In this document: in pieces, positions 6,123-10,324 of the stretch
How positions within the stretch are numbered: position 1 is the first letter of the stretch
How the letters are laid out: each line of letters opens with the position of its first letter
Assembly (NCBI GenBank): GCA_002471975.1
Contig: DKQZ01000106.1
Span: 18,548 to 28,871, forward strand
Direction of reading: 5' to 3'
DNA: 10,324 nt
Origin: Dialister sp. UBA7295
GTDB lineage: Bacteria > Bacillota > Negativicutes > Veillonellales > Dialisteraceae
Program-made: the position numbers and the translations under genes
Notes under the pieces: model-generated
The model's database searches: none
Told to the model about the DNA's origin: nothing
Seen by the model: the letters and a program-made list of their open reading frames with translations, nothing else

Positions 6123-6554
6123 ATGAAGAAATTCAATTACAGGGAATGGCTGCTAAATCCCGAAGATGACTGGGAACAAGTCGAAGGCCTCAATATGCCG
6201 GTCAGCGAAGAAATGAAAAAGAGAAGGATGGAGCTCAGGAAAAACATGACCCCGGAAGAGAATCATCTCTGGCGTACCTTTTTTCTCCCCTACAAAAAGA
6301 TGGGAATCCATTTTATTCACCAGAAAGTGATTAGCCATTACATTGTAGATTTCTTTTACCCCAAAACCGGACTCATCATTGAAATCGATGGAGGCCAGCA
6401 CTTTACCGAAGAAGGAAGGAAATACGACGCAGAACGCACCAGACAGCTTCAGAACTGGGGCTTTGAAATCCGGCGATACTCTAACCTCACAGTTCACCAG
6501 AATTTCGAAGGAGTCTGCCAGGACATCATAAATAAAGTCAATGAAATGCGATAA
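6123..6554 (+). CDS. DUF559-domain protein, Vsr-like PD-(D/E)XK endonuclease fold
   Basis: The 143-aa product matches DUF559, a family related to very-short-patch-repair (Vsr) endonucleases and other PD-(D/E)XK nucleases. Visible blocks: RRMELRKNMTPEENHLW (residues 35-50), FIHQKVISHYIVDFFYP (64-80, candidate metal ligand D76), LIIEIDGGQHF (84-94, candidates E87 and D89), YDAERT (101-106) and GFEIRRYSN (113-121). The domain fills the C-terminal three quarters; the first 30 residues are an acidic extension. It is full length for the family. Cellular role is unproven: family members occur as orphan genes, next to repair genes, or fused to other domains. The gene is single, oriented opposite to its neighbours, and sits between two copies of the 186/240-bp tandem repeat, where sequence of the repeat unit is replaced by the gene. 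Confidence 0.9.
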   Translation: MKKFNYREWLLNPEDDWEQVEGLNMPVSEEMKKRRMELRKNMTPEENHLWRTFFLPYKKMGIHFIHQKVISHYIVDFFYPKTGLIIEIDGGQHFTEEGRKYDAERTRQLQNWGFEIRRYSNLTVHQNFEGVCQDIINKVNEMR

Positions 6555-6583
6555 AACATCTCGCATACCATCAGCACCACATA

Positions 6584-7440
6584 TGAGGCTGACTGCCAAA
6601 ACACACTCGGCATAATTGTCTCTATCCATTAGCAAGTGCTCTCCCTCGGGAGAGCTCCGCGACAGCGGTGAGAGGGCAGGCTATGGGAAATCCCGACTTC
6701 CACCATTCCCTGCCCTTTCAGGCCCTTTGGGCCAGCTTCCCCGAGGGGAAGCACTCTTATACCGCCAGAGCCACCTAGCATGAAAGAGGTTCGCCATTAG
6801 CCCTGAAATTTACATGACACATACGAGACCAACTGCCAAAATGTACTCGTACCAATTGTCTCTATCCAGCAGCAAGTGCCCTCCCTCGGGAGAGCTCCGC
6901 GACAGCGGTGAGAGGGCAAGCTATGGAAAATTCCGAAAACTACTATCCCCTGCCCTTTCAGGCCCTTTGGGCCAGCTTCCCCGAGGGGAAGCACTCTTAT
7001 ACCGCCAGAGCCACCCGGCATGAAAGAGGTTCGCCATTAGCCCTGAAATTTACATGACACATACGAAACTAACTGCCAAAACGTACTCGTGCCAACTATC
7101 TCTATCCATGAGCAAGTGCTCTCCCTCGGGAGAGCTCCGCGACAGCGGTGAGAGGGCAGGCTATGGGAAATACTGAAAGTACCCTAAAGATACCCCCATC
7201 CCCTGCCCTTTCAGGCCCTTTGGGCCAGCTTCCCCGAGGGGAAGCACTCTTATACCGCCAGAGCCACCCGGCATGAAAGAGGTTCGCTATTAGCCCTGAA
7301 ATTTACATGATACATTCGAGGCTAAATGCCAAAACGTACTCGTACCAATTGTCTCTATCCAACAGCAAGTGCTCTCCCCCGGGAGAGCTCCGCGACAGCG
7401 GTGAGAGGGCAGGCTATGGGAAAGGCGGCCGAAGGCCGCC
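6584..7440 (+). repeat. Long tandem repeat, four units of about 240 bp
   Basis: Units start at linker L1 (6584, 6824, 7064, 7317). Measured at GAGCTCCGCG, the steps are 240, 240 and 253 bp. Each unit holds L1, TCTCTATCC, module D (CTCTCCCTCGGGAGAG), then module E (CCCTGCCCTTTCA, GGCCC TTT GGGCC, and GCTTCCC CGAG GGGAAGC), then ACTCTTATACCGCCAGAGCC and GGTTCGCCATTAGCCCTG. The 253-bp step comes from a 13-base insertion around 7180. The fourth unit stops after module D and runs into GGCGGCC GAA GGCCGCC. Stems are kept while loops and linkers vary. Confidence 0.9.
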
Positions 7441-7484
7441 TGATGATACCCTCGGAACCCGGAACTTATATGTAAAACACCAAC

Positions 7485-7516
7485 AAAAAAGGCAGTGCCC
7501 CAAAGAGACACTGTCT
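7485..7516 (-). terminator. Terminator of the NERD-helicase gene, possibly bidirectional
   Basis: AGACAGTG (minus strand, 7509-7516) pairs with CACTGCCT (7490-7497) with one mismatch, followed on the minus strand by a run of T (7485-7490). The plus strand has TTTTT after the same stem, so it may also stop transcription from the repeat array. It lies 16 bases past the stop codon at 7532. Confidence 0.7.
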
Positions 7517-7531
7517 TTTTATTTCCAAAAT

Positions 7532-9235
7532 TCACATAGAAAGTCCCAATGCAGAGGCCACGCCTTCTCTTCCTTCTCCTTCGGCTCCCATTTCTTTAAG
7601 GAGGGCCGGGTAGTCTTCTTTCTTTATATCTTCATAGAATCCGACTTTGAGGTACGTATTGGCCCGGGACGCCCCTGTATAGACGAGCCTTCTATGGAGC
7701 TGGTCGGGAAGGCGGGAAAGTTCCACGTCGATCAGCAAAACCGCTTTCGTTTCGAGGCCTTTGAAGCGATAAACGTTTGTAAACCACACTTTCCCCTTTT
7801 CCGGTTCCTGAGAAAGAGGGATGCCGTAGACTTTCTTTATATTTCGGAGCAGACTGTGGGGCAGTCCGTGAATGGTGAGGATGGCTATATCCTCCAGCTG
7901 CAGATGATTATCCAGCATTTCCTTCACGAACCGATCCGCCAGGCGGGAGAGTTCCGTTTCATTTCCATAGAAAGCACAGGTCGGCGCCAGGCCGTGAATG
8001 GTATTCACATAATTTTCCCGATGCCGCATATCGATGACCGTCCCCACGGAGGACGCGATTTCCGCCGTATTTCTGCAATTCTTATAGAGCACCAGCCGGC
8101 ATTCCGCATGATCATCGATCCAGTTCCGTTCATTTCTGCGAATCACCTGCTGATTCCGGTCATAAAAAACGTAGAAACATCCATCCATGAGCTCCGCGAG
8201 GTACGACAGATGCTCCATCATGGAATCCGTCAGATCCTGCCCCTCATCGATAACGATATGCTTCCAGGGCCAGGAATCATCATCGAAATCCCGGTCAAAG
8301 AAATCCTCGAAAGAAGCGAGCGTCTCTCCTGCCGCCAGAGGACGGCCCATGAGCGCCTCCCCCAGAGTCCGCACATTATGAAAGGAAATCCCCTTCGCCT
8401 CTGCGTTCACCTTCCGGATATGGTCCAGCAGGAATTCATTGTAACAGAGATACAGTACCGGATCTCCCCCGGACGCCAGGCGCCTTGCCTTTTCCACAGC
8501 AAGGACCGTTTTTCCCGTCCCTGCAGCTCCATGAATGGCAGCCACCCGCTGCTCCTGCAGGAAATCAAGGATAGCCGACTGCTTATTCGTGAGCCGGATG
8601 AAATCCGTATGGACCTCCAGATTCGTGGAATGAATCGTCTGCACCAGATCAAAAGAAGGCATCAGCGTATGAATCAGCTCCCGGTACTGCTTTTTATCCA
8701 GAGCCACCCGCTTCCCGTGCACCTCGGCAGACCAGAAATCAAGGGCCCGGATAAGCGCCTTCTCCGGATTTTCCAAATCCCCCTCATCAAAGACCAATTC
8801 CGGCCTTGCCTCCAATGGCAGAGGGACGTTTCCATGGAAATTGACCGAAGTGAACCACACCGCCCGACCCATAAGAGGGATGGGCCGGAAATTGGACTCC
8901 TTTAAGAAATGGGAAATCCGCTGCTGCGACTCCATAGCCTGTCCGAAAGGATCGATCACCTTCTCCGCGCCCGTATTCCGGTTCCTCTGGATCCAGTTTC
9001 CACCCCGATAAGAAATCGCCCCCGCCTTCACCTCGATGGAAAGAATCCCCCGGGTCGGATGCAGGACGATAAAATCCGCCTCCCCCTCCGACCTTCTCTG
9101 CCGGAGAGTCCCCAGCCACCGGTAAGAATAAAAAACCGCCCAGTCATCCGAAAGACGGGAAAGCGCCTGATACACCAGCCGCTCCCCCTCGGACCCATGG
9201 AAATCCAGAACCTGAGAAGGATACATACGTGCCAT
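7532..9235 (-). CDS. NERD nuclease domain fused to SF1 (UvrD/Rep-type) helicase
   Basis: The 567-aa product is predicted to act on DNA in the cytoplasm. Residues about 12-125 form a NERD (nuclease-related) domain: GSEGERLVYQAL (14-25), GEADFIV with D54 (51-57) and LSIEVKAG with E68 and K70 (65-72), the likely catalytic set. Residues about 212-535 are a superfamily-1 helicase core: LTNKQ (215-219), Walker A GAAGTGKT (236-243), Walker B IVIDEGQD (327-334), motif III FYDRNQQ (357-363), YKNCRNT with the arginine finger R388 (384-390), motif V VYRFKGLETKAVLLID (488-503) and motif VI LVYTGASRA (517-525). All key residues are present, so it should be active. AAGGGTG 7 bases upstream supports the ATG at 9235; Met4 is a weaker alternative. 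NERD-helicases are known from repair and phage-defence settings (single-gene nuclease-helicase immunity is a precedent). No partner gene is adjacent. Confidence 0.93.
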   Translation of the reverse strand: MARMYPSQVLDFHGSEGERLVYQALSRLSDDWAVFYSYRWLGTLRQRRSEGEADFIVLHPTRGILSIEVKAGAISYRGGNWIQRNRNTGAEKVIDPFGQAMESQQRISHFLKESNFRPIPLMGRAVWFTSVNFHGNVPLPLEARPELVFDEGDLENPEKALIRALDFWSAEVHGKRVALDKKQYRELIHTLMPSFDLVQTIHSTNLEVHTDFIRLTNKQSAILDFLQEQRVAAIHGAAGTGKTVLAVEKARRLASGGDPVLYLCYNEFLLDHIRKVNAEAKGISFHNVRTLGEALMGRPLAAGETLASFEDFFDRDFDDDSWPWKHIVIDEGQDLTDSMMEHLSYLAELMDGCFYVFYDRNQQVIRRNERNWIDDHAECRLVLYKNCRNTAEIASSVGTVIDMRHRENYVNTIHGLAPTCAFYGNETELSRLADRFVKEMLDNHLQLEDIAILTIHGLPHSLLRNIKKVYGIPLSQEPEKGKVWFTNVYRFKGLETKAVLLIDVELSRLPDQLHRRLVYTGASRANTYLKVGFYEDIKKEDYPALLKEMGAEGEGREGVASALGLSM

Positions 9236-9321
9236 ATTGATTCACCCTTTTGAACAATTAGCTGTCAGCCGTTAGCAGTTAGTTTTTAGAAATAATCATC
9301 CGTAAAAGTACTGTCTTTCTG

Positions 9322-9330
9322 ATTATACCA
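9322..9330 (-). promoter_or_regulatory. Extended -10 promoter of the NERD-helicase gene
   Basis: TGGTATAAT on the minus strand (TATAAT at 9322-9327), 86 bases upstream of the start. It is identical over nine bases to the element at 5497-5505. The leader in between carries degenerate GTTAGCAGTTAG octamer-like repeats. Confidence 0.6.
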
Positions 9331-9339
9331 TAGGAAAGG

Positions 9340-9480
9340 GAAGCTGGCCGAAGGCCGCCTGATGGTCAACCTTCCCTTAGATAGGGAAGGTGCCCCGCAG
9401 GGGCGGATAGGATGATTGATGCTTCCCCCTGCACTATCCATGCAAGTCAAAAATGACGAAAACGGAAAGAATGCTATCGG
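9340..9480 (+). repeat. Palindromic element C, copy 3, with linker L2
   Basis: GGCC GAA GGCCGCCTGATGGTCA leads into hairpin 1 (ACCTTCCCT 9369-9377 with AGGGAAGGT 9383-9391), hairpin 2 (GCCCC GCA GGGGC, 9392-9404), and GGATAGGATGATTGATGCTT. L2 follows (GCACTATCCATGCAAGTC, 9431 on). Stem sequences differ from copies 1 and 2 on both arms, again compensated. Confidence 0.75.
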
Positions 9481-9610
9481 TCCCCACCCTCCCGAGTGCT
9501 GGGAGGGTGCCTGAGCGAAGCGAAGGCGGGTGGGTTCATCTATCGTTTCAAGGCACAAACGAGACTAATTAACGAAACGCCCCTGGAACAAAAGGCTCAA
9601 AAGGTACGCG
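9481..9610 (+). repeat. Palindromic module with linker L1
   Basis: CACCCTCCC (9485-9493) pairs with GGGAGGGTG (9501-9509), followed by GCCTGAGCGAAGCGAAGGC and the closing strand GGGTGGG. L1 follows (CACAAACGAGACTAATTAAC, 9553 on). It has the same layout as elements B and C with different stem sequences. Bases 9570-9610 are otherwise featureless. Confidence 0.65.
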
Positions 9611-9616
9611 GGTAGG

Positions 9617-9666
9617 CTTCCCCTCGGGGAAGCTGGCCCGAAGGGCCTGAAAGGGCAGGGGATGGA
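9617..9666 (-). repeat. Module E, inverted copy
   Basis: This is the reverse complement of the module found at 6711-6752, 6950-6992 and 7197-7248: GCTTCCCC TC GGGGAAGC, then GGCCC GAA GGGCC, then TGAAAGGGCAGGGGATGG. The array copies lie on one side of the NERD-helicase gene and this one on the other, in opposite orientation, a potential inversion substrate. Confidence 0.8.
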
Positions 9667-9670
9667 ATCC

Positions 9671-9760
9671 CGGCCGCCAAAGGCCGCCTGATGGTCAGCC
9701 TTTCCTGGATAGGAAAGGTGTCAGCGAAGCTGACGGATAGGATGATTGATGCTTGTTTGC
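9671..9760 (+). repeat. Palindromic element C, copy 4
   Basis: GGCCGCC AAA GGCCGCCTGATGGTCA, hairpin 1 (CCTTTCCT 9699-9706 with AGGAAAGG 9711-9718), hairpin 2 (GTCAGC GAA GCTGAC, 9720-9734) and GGATAGGATGATTGATGCTT. It is the closest relative of copy 3, 330 bases upstream. Confidence 0.8.
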
Positions 9761-9794
9761 TTATGTGGCTCTATCGTTATCGGAAAACACGCCT

Positions 9795-9960
9795 TAGTCT
9801 TCCCCCCTGCCTTCGGCATCCCCCCTATCAAGGGTGGATTTCCCCATCTGGCGGCTTCGCCGCCTGATGGTCCGGCTCCCCTCGAAAGGGGAGCTCCCGC
9901 GAAGCGGGTGAGGGGACGAATGCCCGCGCACTATCGTTTCGCGTGAGAGGCGAAGATAAA
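9795..9960 (+). repeat. Further palindromic modules
   Basis: GGCGGC TTC GCCGCC CTGATGG (9850 on), then GCTCCCCTC GAAA GGGGAGC, then CCCGC GAA GCGGG and a closing TGAGGGGAC (9875-9920), then GCACTATCGTTTCG (L2-like). The open frame through here is built of palindrome codons and has no ribosome binding site, so I do not call a gene. Confidence 0.65.
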
Positions 9961-10149
9961 CCTCTGCAAGAAAATCTATAAAGACATACGGATTGTTATG
10001 ATTACGATTGACCCTGACAAGGGGGTATTGTTTCCGACGGGGATTCCTGCCCCACCGCTTTCGCGAGCCCCCTTATCGAAGGGGCCGCACAATTATGGAT
10101 TTCCTCATCTTTTCCAGATTCCTTTTGCCAATTACCCTCATTTTCTTCC
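9961..10149. other. Gene-free stretch with one degenerate module
   Basis: A worn module on the minus strand (about 10020-10090) shows CCCCTT CGAT AAGGGG and a CGCGAAAGCG core. The rest is low-complexity pyrimidine-rich sequence without ribosome binding sites, known motifs or RNA genes that I can recognise. Confidence 0.45.
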
Positions 10150-10324
10150 TGAAATGGAGTTGTACCACACAATCAGTCTATGAAATTCATCGCTCCGCCC
10201 TTTCCTTTTTGGTTTTGAAACGGAGTTGTACCACAATCGCAGTCTATAAGTCGCAACACTATTGCAATCTATTCACTTGTACCACACTATCAGGCCCCAA
10301 ACAGGTCGCAACACTATTGCAGTC
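10150..10324. repeat. Degenerate short direct repeats running off the right edge
   Basis: Five related units of about 23 bases start at 10159, 10225, 10250, 10276 and 10305, with consensus GTYGYAMCACWATYGCARTC. The first two have a longer match (GAAAYGGAGTTGTACCACA) and are 66 bases apart. The others alternate a GTACCAC form with a GCAACAC form, giving a 51-55 bp higher-order period. The last is cut by the window end. This may be the worn edge of a CRISPR array, an antirepeat-type RNA locus, or a minisatellite; the sequence here cannot decide. Confidence 0.6.

Noticed and set aside
5743..7023. Repeated peptides such as YSYQLSLSSSKC in several open frames
   Set aside because: They come from the tandem DNA repeats being open in one frame; copies lack ribosome binding sites and the frame is not preserved between units.
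6584..7440. CRISPR array
   Set aside because: The whole 240-bp unit is repeated, with no unique spacers between short repeats, and there are no cas genes.
7307..8905. 532-codon plus-strand open frame
   Set aside because: It covers the antisense of the NERD-helicase gene, whose motifs are unmistakable on the minus strand; the frame starts inside a repeat and has no ribosome binding site.
9746..9946. 66-codon plus-strand open frame with proline-rich product
   Set aside because: It is built from palindromic modules and has no ribosome binding site.

Overview
The window looks like a chromosomal segment of a gut-type low-to-mid GC Gram-positive-lineage bacterium. I lean towards a Negativicutes genus such as Dialister or Megasphaera. 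That is an inference from the style of the proteins and from the palindromic 'GGTGGCTGCGAAGCAGCCGGATAGG'-like repeats that I remember from gut Firmicutes; no rRNA or other strong marker is present. Seven genes are well supported and cover only about 47% of the window. Most of the rest is repeat DNA, which is unusually dense for a bacterial chromosome.

Layout. 1-556: repeat DNA ending in a terminator that serves the minus-strand gene beside it. 557-1177 (-): an unrecognised 206-aa protein, behind an AT-rich 650-bp intergenic region with a 12-bp inverted repeat. 1830-2438 (+): Maf nucleotide pyrophosphatase with its own terminator. 2540-3121: a composite repeat, then a second copy of the repeat-plus-terminator block. 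3133-4146 (-): WYL-domain transcription regulator. 4215-4790: more repeats, including second copies of elements seen at 104 and 2540. 4828-5091 and 5208-5459 (-): two small, related single-pass membrane proteins. 5582-7440: palindromic modules and long tandem repeats (2 x 186 bp, then about 4 x 240 bp) with a DUF559 endonuclease-like gene (6123-6554, +) lodged among them. 7532-9235 (-): a 567-aa NERD nuclease / SF1 (UvrD-type) helicase fusion. 9340-10090: more palindromic modules, some inverted relative to those at 5582-7440. 10150-10324: degenerate short direct repeats that run off the right edge.

The genes do not form a pathway. Each has its own promoter or terminator signals, and the repeats fill nearly every gap, mostly downstream of genes. 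Two nuclease-family proteins (DUF559; NERD-helicase) among dense, recombinogenic repeats suggest an accessory or plastic region. Either could take part in defence or DNA repair, but nothing here proves it.

The most interesting structure is the non-coding one. It is a mosaic of hairpin-pair modules (a long stem, then a short stem often capped by GAA, then a closing strand) joined by two recurring linkers, here called L1 and L2. L1 is around 'GAGGCTAACTGCCAAAAC' and L2 around 'CACTATCGTACAAGTCGAAAATGAG'-like sequence. No transposase or reverse transcriptase is present in the window to explain how these modules spread.
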